From the NCBI GenBank assembly GCA_022701845.1, contig JAKONS010000205.1, forward strand, positions 1 through 7,344: DNA of 7,344 nt. Direction: 5' to 3'. The stretch is from Burkholderiaceae bacterium (GTDB lineage: Bacteria; Pseudomonadota; Gammaproteobacteria; Burkholderiales; Burkholderiaceae). The position numbers were made by a program, and so were the translations under genes. Under the pieces are notes generated by a model. It was not told the origin of the DNA, made no database searches, and saw only the letters and a list, made by a program, of their open reading frames with translations. Each line of letters opens with the position of its first letter. The first letter of the stretch is position 1. Positions 1 to 6,669 of this stretch are shown here, piece by piece.

Positions 1-22
1 CGAGCGAAGCAATGGCCCGACC

Positions 23-37
23 CGAGCGTTCAGCTCG
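23..37. repeat. Small inverted repeat in the left-edge intergenic region
   Basis: A perfect 5-base inverted repeat, CGAGC and GCTCG, flanks a 5-base loop (GTTCA). The word CGAGCG also occurs at positions 1-6, giving a direct repeat. The stem is short and could be chance in GC-rich DNA. It is listed because positions 1-159 contain no gene and this is one of the few structured elements there. Confidence 0.2.
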
Positions 38-62
38 TCCCCTAGCAATTTTCTTTCGTGAG

Positions 63-85
63 TTTCTTTTTTTGCGAAAAAGAAA
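63..85. repeat. A/T-rich hairpin (9-bp stem)
   Basis: TTTCTTTTT at 63-71 is the exact reverse complement of AAAAAGAAA at 77-85, with a loop of TTGCG, giving a 9-bp stem with a single G-C pair. A similar T-rich word (TTTCTTT) lies just upstream at about 51-57. Read on the minus strand, it lies about 75 bases beyond the stop of the regulator gene and after a GC-rich hairpin. It could be part of a compound terminator or of an interspersed intergenic repeat. The sequence does not decide between these. Confidence 0.4.
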
Positions 86-97
86 GTTACCGCGGGT

Positions 98-119
98 CTG
101 GGGGCGCGCAAGCCCCCAG
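98..119 (-). terminator. GC-rich hairpin, candidate terminator of the minus-strand operon
   Basis: CTGGGGGC at 98-105 pairs perfectly with GCCCCCAG at 112-119 around a 6-base loop (GCGCAA), an 8-bp, very stable stem. It sits about 40 bases beyond the stop of the sigma-54 regulator gene, where a terminator would be expected. In the minus direction the nearest T-rich run (TTTCTTTTT) starts about 11 bases after the stem rather than directly behind it, so it is not a textbook intrinsic terminator. It could equally end transcription arriving from the left, or be part of a repeat. Confidence 0.4.
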
Positions 120-159
120 CTACTCAATATAAAACCAACACAAAAACAAGACCCCCCCC

Positions 160-1491
160 TCACCCCACCCCATACTCCTTAAGCCGATTATAAAGAGTCT
201 TCATACTAATCCCCAAAGAAGCAGCAGTCCTCTCCCGATGCCGCCCACAATGCGCATAAGTAGCCAAAATAACCCGCCGCTCCATATCCGCCAACGACTG
301 CCCGATAAACCCACCCCCCCCCGCCGCAAGCCCCCCCGAAACAGCACTCCCCCCACCGGACAGATAAACGAACCGCTCGGAAATAACCGCCCCATCACTC
401 ATCAGCCACCCCCGCTGCAGCACATTGCGCAACTCGCGCACATTCCCCGGCCAGGCGTGCCGCCGCAACCGCGCCATCCCTTCGTCCGACATCGTCTTGT
501 GCTCCCCCTCCCGCTGCCCGATCGCCGACAGCAGGTGCCGCACCAGCAGCGGCAGGTCGTCGGCCCGGTCGCGCAGGGCGGGCATGTGCAGGCCGAAGAC
601 GTTCAGCCGGTACAGCAGGTCTTCCCGCAGCAGCCCCTGCTCGACGGCCACGAAAGGATCGCGGTTGCTGGCCGCGACGATGCGCACGTCGCTGTGGCGG
701 GTGTCGGTGGAGCCGACCCGCATGAAGCCGCCGCTTTCCAGAACCCGCAGCAGCTTGGCCTGCACCGCCGGCGGCATCTCGGTGATTTCGTCGAGGAACA
801 GGGTGCCGCCGTGCGCCTGCTCGAACAGGCCGCGGTGCTGGCGGTCGGCGCCGGTGAAGCTGCCGCGCTCGTGGCCGAACAGCTCGCTTTCGACCAACTG
901 CGGCGACAGGGCCGCGCAGTTCACCGCGATGAACGGGCCGGCCGCGCGCCGGCTGCGCAGATGCAGTGCGCGAGCGGCCAGGTCCTTGCCGGTACCACTC
1001 TCGCCGGTGATCAGCACCGTCGCCTGGCTGGGGCCCACCCGCTCGATCTGGCTGAAGATCTCGCGCATCGGAGGCGATCGCCCCACCAGCCCGCCCAGCC
1101 CCTCGGCCTGGGCACTGCCCGGCGCCAGCGCGTCGGATACCGGCGCGAACCGCGCCAGGATGGAATGCAGCTGCTGGCGGTCGACCGGCTTGACCAGGTA
1201 GTCGGCCGCGCCGAGGCGCAGTGCGTCGATGGAGGACGACAGGCTGGCGTGGCCGGTCATCAGCACCACATGCGACTGGGCGGTGACGTCGCGGTCCTGC
1301 AGCAGCGACATGCCGCTGCCGTCGGGCAGCTGCAGATCGAGCAGCACCACGTCCGGGCGCTGGCGGGCGATCAGCCGGCGCGCCTCGTCCAGGCGGGGCG
1401 CACTGCTGGCGGTGAAGCCGGTGGCCGCCACCAGCGTGCACATCATCCGCGCCAGATCGGCATCGTCTTCCACCACCAATGCGTGTCCCAT
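160..1491 (-). CDS. NtrC-family sigma-54-dependent response regulator
   Basis: A 443-residue transcription activator that, when phosphorylated, would use ATP hydrolysis to open promoters bound by sigma-54 RNA polymerase. The receiver domain spans about 1-115, with acidic pocket D9-D10, phosphoacceptor D52 (LLDLQLPDG), T79 and K101 (LVKPVD). The AAA+ domain spans about 133-365: Walker A GESGTGKD (163-170), sigma-54 contact loop GSFTGA (210-215, serine replacing the usual alanine), Walker B LFLDE (231-235) and WPGNVREL (347-354). A glycine-rich linker (about 377-397) leads to a Fis-type helix-turn-helix (about 400-443). The ATG at 1491 has GGAG five bases upstream. It is the second gene of an operon, 15 bases after the mini-HisKA gene. 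The linker is coded by runs of 9, 7 and 6 G. Target promoters are unknown. The family call is certain; a specific name is not justified. Confidence 0.96.
   Translation of the reverse strand: MGHALVVEDDADLARMMCTLVAATGFTASSAPRLDEARRLIARQRPDVVLLDLQLPDGSGMSLLQDRDVTAQSHVVLMTGHASLSSSIDALRLGAADYLVKPVDRQQLHSILARFAPVSDALAPGSAQAEGLGGLVGRSPPMREIFSQIERVGPSQATVLITGESGTGKDLAARALHLRSRRAAGPFIAVNCAALSPQLVESELFGHERGSFTGADRQHRGLFEQAHGGTLFLDEITEMPPAVQAKLLRVLESGGFMRVGSTDTRHSDVRIVAASNRDPFVAVEQGLLREDLLYRLNVFGLHMPALRDRADDLPLLVRHLLSAIGQREGEHKTMSDEGMARLRRHAWPGNVRELRNVLQRGWLMSDGAVISERFVYLSGGGSAVSGGLAAGGGGFIGQSLADMERRVILATYAHCGRHRERTAASLGISMKTLYNRLKEYGVG
314..322. repeat. Nine-base homopolymer (poly-G on the coding strand)
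   Basis: Nine consecutive C on the plus strand encode part of the glycine-rich linker between the AAA+ and DNA-binding domains of the sigma-54 regulator. Loss of one base would shift reading into a frame open to about 201, giving an unrelated hydrophobic tail. Gain of one base would reach a TAG at about 207. Either change removes the helix-turn-helix. Confidence 0.9.
331..337. repeat. Seven-base homopolymer (poly-G on the coding strand)
   Basis: Seven consecutive C on the plus strand lie in the same linker-coding segment, eight bases from the nine-base tract. It is a second possible slippage site in the regulator gene. Confidence 0.9.
349..354. repeat. Six-base homopolymer (poly-G on the coding strand)
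   Basis: Six consecutive C on the plus strand encode the first glycines of the regulator linker. It is short for slippage on its own, but belongs to the same cluster of G runs. Confidence 0.85.
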
Positions 1492-1506
1492 CGAATCTCC
1501 GGGGGG

Positions 1507-1722
1507 TTAGGGAGCCGGGTCGTACCGGTCGATCAGCGCGGCCAGCCGCACGGCCTGGCGGCGGATGGCCTCCAGCGCGTCGCGGCGGGTCGCTTCGTCG
1601 ATGCCCGGCAGCTCCACCACGTCGAGTGCCAGCACCAGTGCGCCCAGCGGCGTGCGCAAGGCGTGCGCAACCCCGGGCGGCCAGGCGGGAGCTCCTTGCG
1701 ACGCGAATTCGTCGTCTTCCAT
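1507..1722 (-). CDS. Stand-alone mini HisKA (DHp) protein, no ATPase domain
   Basis: A 71-residue protein that is nearly all one histidine-kinase dimerisation/phosphoacceptor domain. The H-box AHALRTPLGAL puts the candidate phosphoacceptor at H20. A first helix (about 16-38), a short turn (PGID) and a second helix (about 43-66, ending RLAALIDRYD) follow. The protein stops where a kinase would continue into its ATP-binding domain; no N, G1 or G2 box follows. The ATG at 1722 is preferred because AGAGGG lies 8 bases upstream. The open frame extends back to 1926, but that would overlap the divergent kinase start and adds nothing recognisable. It is the first gene of the operon with the regulator, 15 bases apart, and codon use is normal for the window. 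It could act as a Spo0B-like phosphotransfer dimer, a partner or inhibitor of the hybrid kinase, or be a decayed kinase. The domain resemblance is seen; function is inferred. Confidence 0.75.
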   Translation of the reverse strand: MEDDEFASQGAPAWPPGVAHALRTPLGALVLALDVVELPGIDEATRRDALEAIRRQAVRLAALIDRYDPAP

Positions 1723-1730
1723 GCGCACGA

Positions 1731-1736
1731 CCCTCT
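1731..1736 (-). promoter_or_regulatory. Ribosome binding site deciding the mini-HisKA start
   Basis: On the minus strand AGAGGG precedes the ATG at 1722 with an 8-base spacer. This favours the 71-residue product over the 139-residue frame starting at 1926. Confidence 0.55.
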
Positions 1737-1817
1737 GGTTATCGCGGAGCGCCAGGCGGCGGAAAAGCGCGTTGCCGACCCGGGGCCTAATCTCGCATAC
1801 GGCCGTGAATCTGCAGC

Positions 1818-1847
1818 AATATGCACCAATCGCTGCCGCTTTTGCAA
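1818..1847 (-). promoter_or_regulatory. Possible sigma-70-type promoter for the mini-HisKA/regulator operon
   Basis: On the minus strand TTGCAA (1842-1847, 4 of 6 to TTGACA) and CATATT (1818-1823, 4 of 6 to TATAAT) are separated by 18 bases. Transcription would start near 1811, about 90 bases before the mini-HisKA ATG. The segment is AT-richer than its surroundings. An inverted pair GCAGC/GCTGC (1813-1817 and 1832-1836) overlaps it and could be an operator, but it is short. No -24/-12 sigma-54 promoter with correct spacing was found in this intergenic region. Confidence 0.3.
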
Positions 1848-1858
1848 TTTTCCATGCG

Positions 1859-1864
1859 GATAAT
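1859..1864 (+). promoter_or_regulatory. Possible -10 element directly before the hybrid kinase start
   Basis: GATAAT matches TATAAT at 5 of 6 bases and ends 7 bases before the ATG at 1872. Transcription would therefore begin at or next to the start codon. No convincing -35 lies at 16-18 bases, and the ATG has no clear Shine-Dalgarno (only a GGA 11 bases upstream). If the element is real, the message would be leaderless or nearly so. Confidence 0.25.
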
Positions 1865-1871
1865 TCCTCGA

Positions 1872-4800
1872 ATGGACGAGACGAAGAACCCTGCCGACAA
1901 CGCCGCACCGCCACCGGAAACCCCATTGCATCCGGTCGCGCATGGCCATGGCTATCGGAAATTGCCGCTGGTGGGCATCGGCGGGGCCGCTGGAAGCCTG
2001 TCGGCGGTGCAGGCGCTGCTGGGCGCGATGCCGACCGATTCCGGCATGGCGTTCGTGCTGCTGCTGCACCTGGCGCCGGAGCAGGAGGCAGCGTTGCCGG
2101 CCCTGCTGCAGTGCGCCACCGCCATGCCGGTGGTGCCGGTGCGGGAGCGCTGCAAGGTCGAGCCCGACACGGTCTACCTCGGCCCGTCGGGCAGCGCGCT
2201 GCGCACCTACGACGGCGCCCTGCATGTGTCCGAGTTGCCGGCGCAGGGCCGGCGCCAGGTGGCGGTCGACCTGTTCTTTCGCAGCCTGGCCGATGCCCAC
2301 GGCCCCTACGCCACCGCCATCGTGCTGTCGGGTGCCGACGGCGACGGCGCGGTGGGCATCAAGCGCATCAAGGAGCGTGGCGGCCTGACCGTCGCCCAGG
2401 ATCCGGCGTCGGCCGAATTCGGCGGCATGCCGCGCTCGGCGATCGCCACCGGCATGGTCGACTGGGTGCTGGCGGCCGGCGAGATCCCGCCGCGCCTGCT
2501 CGACTACCGCCGCCGCGAGCAGCGCCTGCGCCTGCCGTCGGAGGCGACGCCGCAGGCCGCGCACGCGGCGCGGCTGGCCAGCGAGGCCAACGCGCTCGGC
2601 GGCAGCAACACCGGCAGCCCCGGCAATGCCGACGAGGCCGCGCTGCGCGACGTGCTGGGCTTCCTGCGCACCCGCACCGGCCGCGATTTCGCCTATTACA
2701 AGCGCGCCACCATCCTGCGCCGCATCGCCCGGCGCATGCAGATCAACGGCGTCGACGACCTGCCGGGCTATCTCGACTGCCTGCGCACCAGCCCCGGCGA
2801 GGCCGGCGCGCTGCTGCAGGACCTGCTGATCAGCGTGACCAACTTCTTCCGCGACCCGGAGAGCTTCGCCGCGCTGGTGGACCACCTGCCCGACCTGTTC
2901 GAGGGCAAGGGGCCGGGCGACGCGGTGCGGGTCTGGGTGGCGGCCTGCGCCACCGGCGAGGAGGCGTATTCGATCGCCATGCTGCTCAACGAGCATGCGC
3001 GCACGCTGGAGGCGCCGCCGATGATCCAGGTGTTCGCCAGCGATCTCGACGACGCGGCGATCAAGGTGGCGCGCGCCGGGCTGTACGCCGGCGCCATCGA
3101 GGCCGACCTGTCGCAGGAGCGGCTGCACCGCTATTTCAGCAAGGAGCACGGCGGCTACCGGCTGCGGCGCGACGTGCGCGAGACGGTGCTGTTCGCGGTG
3201 CACGACGTGCTGAAGGATTCGCCGTTCTCGCGGCTCGACCTGGTCACCTGCCGCAACCTGCTGATCTACCTCGACCCGGCCGCCCAGCGGCGGGTGCTCG
3301 ACACCTTCCACTTCTCGCTCAAGCCGGGCGGGCTGATGTTCCTCGGGTCGTCCGAATCGGTCGACGACGGCTCGCCGCAGTTCGCGGTGATCGACAAGAA
3401 GCACCGGCTGTATGCGCAGCGCTCGACACCGCGTGCGGTGCTGCCGGTGCCCGACGGCCCGGGCAGCCGCACGCCGGCGATGGAGGCGCTGCGCACCGTG
3501 TTCCCGGAGCCGATGGCCGCCTACCAGCCCTTCGCGCCGGCGCCGCATTTCGCGCCGAGCCTGCTGCCGGTCCACCTGCCGGCGCAGGCGCCTGGCCTCA
3601 CGCCGGCGCCCGCGCCGGCATCGCCCGCCGCGCGGGTGTCGCCCGGGGTCGACGGCCGGGTCGGCAGCTGGGGCGAGCTGCATTTCCGGCTGCTGGAGCA
3701 GATCGCGCCGCCCTCGGTGCTGGTCGATGCCGACTACGACATCGTGCATCTCTCGCCCGGCGTCGGCGGCTTCTTGCGCCATGCCGCCGGCAAGCCCAGC
3801 CGCAACCTGCTGCGGGTGATCCATCCCGGCCTGCGCATCGAATTGCGCGCCGCGCTCTACCAGGCGGCGCACCGCAAGGAGGGCGTCGAGATCGCGCCGA
3901 TGAAACTCGACATCGACGGCGTCGCCACGCCGCTGTCGGTGCGGGTGACGCCGGCCAACGAACTCGCGCCCGGCTACCTGCTGGTGGTGCTGCGCACCGC
4001 CGGCGCGCCGCCGCTGGCCAGCGAGTCGATCCGCAGCGCGGTGGCCGACGATCCGGTGGCCGACCACCTCGACCGCGAGATGGAGCGCATGAAGCTGCAC
4101 CTGCGCGACACGGTGGAGCAGTACGAGGCGTCCACCGAGGAGCTCAAGGCCAGCAACGAGGAGCTGCACGCGATGAACGAGGAGCTGCGCTCGGCCACCG
4201 AGGAGCTGGAGACCAGCCGCGAGGAGCTGCAGTCCATCAACGAGGAACTGACCACCGTCAACCACGAGCTGAAGACCAAGGTCGACGAGCTGGGGCATGC
4301 CAACAGCGACATGCACAACCTGATGGACGCCACCGCCATCGCCACCATCTTCCTCGACCGCAACCTCTGCATCACCCGCTTCACGCCGTCGGCGGTGCTG
4401 CTGTTCAACCTGATCGCCACCGACATCGGCCGGCCGCTGTCGGACCTGGCCACCCAGCTCGACTATGCCGACCTGGCCGAGGACGCCCGCCGGGTGCTGG
4501 CGCGGCTGGTGCCGATCGAGCGCGAGGTCGGCAAGGCCGGCGGCCAGTGGTTCCTGGTGCGCGCGCTGCCCTACCGCACCCTCGACGACCATATCGCCGG
4601 GGTGGTGCTGACCTTCGTCGACGTCACCGAGCGCAAGCAGGGCCAGGAGGCGCTGCGCATCTCGCAGGAGCGCTTCGGCGCCATCGTCAACCAGGCCGCG
4701 GCCGGGGTGGTGGAGGTGGCGCTCGACGGCCGCATCGCCTTCGTCAACCGCAGCTACCGCCGCATGCTGGGCTACGGCGAATCGGACATGGTGGGCCTGT

Positions 4801-6662
4801 CGCTGTACCAGGTGACGCATCCCGACGACGCCGCGCGCGTGGGGGCGCTGTTCCGCGGGCTGGCCGAGCAGGGCGAGCCCTTCACCGTGGAGGCGCGCCA
4901 GTTGCGCCAGGACGGCTCGCTGCTGTGGACCTTCAGCAGCGTCGCGCGGCTGACCGACATCGGCGGGCGGCCCGATGCGGCGCTGGTGATGTGCATCGAC
5001 ATCACCGAGCGCAAGAAGGCCGAGGACGCGCTCAGCCGCAGCGAGGAACGGCTGCGGCTGATCGTCGACAACGCGGTCGAGTTCGCGATCTTCTCGACCG
5101 ACCCCGACATGCGCATCACCCGCTGGAACATCGGCGCGCAGCAGCTGCTGGGCTATGCCGAGGCCGAGGTGCTGGGCCAGTCGGCCGACCTGATCTTCAC
5201 CGCCGCCGACCGTGCCGCCGGCGCGCCGCAGCACGAGGTGCGCACCGCCCTGGCCGAGGGCCGCGCCGCCGACGAACGCCTGCACCGCCGCAAGGACGCC
5301 AGCACCTTCTGGGCCAGCGGCGCGCTGATGCCGATGCTCGACGGCACCGCGGTGGTGGGATTCGTGAAGATCCTGCGCGACCAGAGCCAGGCCCGCCAGT
5401 CGCGCCAGGACCTGGAGCAGAGCCGCGCCGAGCTGGTCGAGGCGCTGCAGCAGAAGCAGGTGGCGCACGAGGCGCTGAAATCGGCCGACGCCGCCAAGGA
5501 CCGCTTTCTGGCGGTGCTCTCGCACGAGCTGCGCAACCCGCTGGCCTCGATCCACAGCGCCGCCCACGCGATGCGCACCGGGCGCCTGGAGGACGGCGAG
5601 CGCCAGCAGGCGGCCGACATCATGGCGCGCCAGTCGCAGGCGATGAAGAGCCTGCTCGACGACCTGCTCGACATCTCGCGGCTGCGCCTGGGCCGGCTGG
5701 TGCTGCACCGCCAGCCGGTGGTGCTGGCCGCGGTGGTGCGCAGCGGCGCCGAGGCCACCGCGCCCGCGCTGGCGGCGGCCGGCCACCGGCTGCAGATCGC
5801 GCTGCCGGAGGCGCCGGTGGTGCTCGACGCCGACCCGGTGCGCTTCGCCCAGGTGCTGTCGAACCTGCTGGCCAACGCCATCCGCTACACGCCGCCCGGC
5901 GGCGACATCCTGCTGCGCGCCGAGGTGCAGGCGCAGACGCTGGTGGTGCGGGTGGAGGACAACGGCGTGGGCATGGAGGCCGGCAGCATCGAGCCGATGT
6001 TCGAGATGTTCGCGCAGCAGGCCGGCGGCGCGGCGCCGGCGCGCGGCCTGGGCATCGGCCTGGCGCTGGTGCGCAACATCATGGAGCTGCACGGCGGCAC
6101 GGTGGAGGGCAGCAGCGCCGGCCCCGGCCGCGGCTGCAGCTTCACCCTGCGGCTGCCGCTGCCGTCGCGCCCGCCGGCGGGCGCCGCGCCGGCCGCTCCC
6201 GCCGCGCCGGAAGACGGTTCGGCCTGGCCGGCGCTGGCCCCCGCCGACGGCAGTCCGCCGACCCGGGTGCTGGTGGTCGACGACAACGCCGACGCCGCCT
6301 GGAGCATCTCCAAGCTGCTGCAGATCGCCGGCTGCGAGGTGCGCACCGCCGACAGCGGCGAGGCGGCGCTGGCGCAGGCCGCGCAGTGGTGGCCCGACGC
6401 GGTGGTGCTCGACATCGGCCTGCCCGACATCGACGGCCACGAGGTGGCGCGCCGGCTGCGGGCGCAGGCGCGGGCCGACGGCAGCGCGCTGCTGCTGATC
6501 GCGGCCACCGGCTGGGGCCAGGCCTCCGACCGCCAGGCCGCCACCGACGCCGGCTTCGACGCGCACCTGGTCAAGCCGGTCGACCAGCACGAGCTGCGCG
6601 GCCTGATCGCCGAGTTCCGCCGGCAGCGCGCCGGCCCGGCCGGAACTGGCGCCGGCGCCTGA
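1872..6662 (+). CDS. CheB-CheR-PAS hybrid sensor histidine kinase with C-terminal receiver
   Basis: A 1596-residue soluble signalling fusion, with no membrane segment or signal peptide. In order: CheB methylesterase-like (about 31-214; H66 and D158 kept, nucleophile position A39); CheR methyltransferase (about 255-517; NFFRD, SAM motif ACATGEEAYS, CRNLLIYL); Pro/Ala linker; PAS-like (601-708); coiled coil of eight EEL heptads (about 754-809); three PAS domains (815-920, 929-1046, 1057-1171); HisKA (1206-1273, SHELRNP with H1218); HATPase (1313-1430; N1335, DNGVGM, GLGIGLALV); Ala/Pro linker; receiver (1465-1583; D1514, K1568). It should autophosphorylate at H1218 and pass phosphate to D1514 or to the divergent regulator; the PAS ligands are unknown. 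In-frame ATGs also exist at 1821 and 1854, but codons before 1872 are unlike the gene. CheR motifs look functional; CheB looks esterase-dead. The architecture is certain; the signal is unknown. Confidence 0.95.
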   Translation: MDETKNPADNAAPPPETPLHPVAHGHGYRKLPLVGIGGAAGSLSAVQALLGAMPTDSGMAFVLLLHLAPEQEAALPALLQCATAMPVVPVRERCKVEPDTVYLGPSGSALRTYDGALHVSELPAQGRRQVAVDLFFRSLADAHGPYATAIVLSGADGDGAVGIKRIKERGGLTVAQDPASAEFGGMPRSAIATGMVDWVLAAGEIPPRLLDYRRREQRLRLPSEATPQAAHAARLASEANALGGSNTGSPGNADEAALRDVLGFLRTRTGRDFAYYKRATILRRIARRMQINGVDDLPGYLDCLRTSPGEAGALLQDLLISVTNFFRDPESFAALVDHLPDLFEGKGPGDAVRVWVAACATGEEAYSIAMLLNEHARTLEAPPMIQVFASDLDDAAIKVARAGLYAGAIEADLSQERLHRYFSKEHGGYRLRRDVRETVLFAVHDVLKDSPFSRLDLVTCRNLLIYLDPAAQRRVLDTFHFSLKPGGLMFLGSSESVDDGSPQFAVIDKKHRLYAQRSTPRAVLPVPDGPGSRTPAMEALRTVFPEPMAAYQPFAPAPHFAPSLLPVHLPAQAPGLTPAPAPASPAARVSPGVDGRVGSWGELHFRLLEQIAPPSVLVDADYDIVHLSPGVGGFLRHAAGKPSRNLLRVIHPGLRIELRAALYQAAHRKEGVEIAPMKLDIDGVATPLSVRVTPANELAPGYLLVVLRTAGAPPLASESIRSAVADDPVADHLDREMERMKLHLRDTVEQYEASTEELKASNEELHAMNEELRSATEELETSREELQSINEELTTVNHELKTKVDELGHANSDMHNLMDATAIATIFLDRNLCITRFTPSAVLLFNLIATDIGRPLSDLATQLDYADLAEDARRVLARLVPIEREVGKAGGQWFLVRALPYRTLDDHIAGVVLTFVDVTERKQGQEALRISQERFGAIVNQAAAGVVEVALDGRIAFVNRSYRRMLGYGESDMVGLSLYQVTHPDDAARVGALFRGLAEQGEPFTVEARQLRQDGSLLWTFSSVARLTDIGGRPDAALVMCIDITERKKAEDALSRSEERLRLIVDNAVEFAIFSTDPDMRITRWNIGAQQLLGYAEAEVLGQSADLIFTAADRAAGAPQHEVRTALAEGRAADERLHRRKDASTFWASGALMPMLDGTAVVGFVKILRDQSQARQSRQDLEQSRAELVEALQQKQVAHEALKSADAAKDRFLAVLSHELRNPLASIHSAAHAMRTGRLEDGERQQAADIMARQSQAMKSLLDDLLDISRLRLGRLVLHRQPVVLAAVVRSGAEATAPALAAAGHRLQIALPEAPVVLDADPVRFAQVLSNLLANAIRYTPPGGDILLRAEVQAQTLVVRVEDNGVGMEAGSIEPMFEMFAQQAGGAAPARGLGIGLALVRNIMELHGGTVEGSSAGPGRGCSFTLRLPLPSRPPAGAAPAAPAAPEDGSAWPALAPADGSPPTRVLVVDDNADAAWSISKLLQIAGCEVRTADSGEAALAQAAQWWPDAVVLDIGLPDIDGHEVARRLRAQARADGSALLLIAATGWGQASDRQAATDAGFDAHLVKPVDQHELRGLIAEFRRQRAGPAGTGAGA
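4131..4298 (+). repeat. Eight tandem EEL heptads (coiled-coil coding repeat)
   Basis: Within the hybrid kinase, eight consecutive 7-residue units follow the pattern x-x-E/D/H-E-L-x-x without interruption (EEL in six, then HEL and DEL). This gives a continuous acidic/leucine coiled coil of about 56 residues between the first PAS-like domain and the next PAS. The DNA repeats GAGGAGCTG-type words every 21 bases but is diverged between units. Related coiled coils are usual at this place in CheB-CheR kinase fusions and probably dimerise and transmit signal. Confidence 0.8.
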
Positions 6663-6669
6663 CGCGGCG

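Larger units (their letters stand above)
121..450. other. Strand-asymmetric composition block across the regulator gene end
   Basis: From about 121 to 450 the plus strand is rich in A and C and poor in G, so the coding (minus) strand is rich in G and T. Inside the regulator gene this shows as a sharp codon change: GGG, TTG, CTT, GTT, ATT, TAT, ACT and GCT replace the GGC, CTG, GTG, ATC and GCC used elsewhere. The change is gradual between about 415 and 450. It continues past the stop at 160-162 to about 121, so protein content does not cause it. The reading frame and the encoded helix-turn-helix remain intact. Confidence 0.6.

Noticed and set aside
201..398. 65-residue minus-strand frame inside the regulator gene
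   Set aside because: It is the frame reached by a one-base contraction of the poly-G tracts and has no domain of its own. It is relevant only to the slippage hypothesis, not as a separate gene.
1807..1836. Sigma-54 promoter-like TGG...TTGC on the minus strand (TGGTGCATATTGC)
   Set aside because: The distance between the GG and GC elements is two bases too short for a -24/-12 promoter, which requires nearly invariant spacing.
238..1863. 541-residue plus-strand frame opposite the regulator
   Set aside because: His/Gln/Arg-rich antisense shadow of the sigma-54 regulator and mini-HisKA genes.
1723..1926. N-terminal extension of the mini-HisKA protein to a start at 1926
   Set aside because: The extra 68 residues show no domain, would overlap the divergent kinase start and occupy the likely promoter region, while the ATG at 1722 has a good ribosome binding site.
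1533..6590. 1685-residue open frame on the minus strand opposite the hybrid kinase
   Set aside because: It has no recognisable domain, its composition is typical of an antisense shadow (His, Gln, Arg, Ala and Val rich), and it lies opposite a gene with an unbroken series of known domains. Long antisense frames are expected at this GC content.
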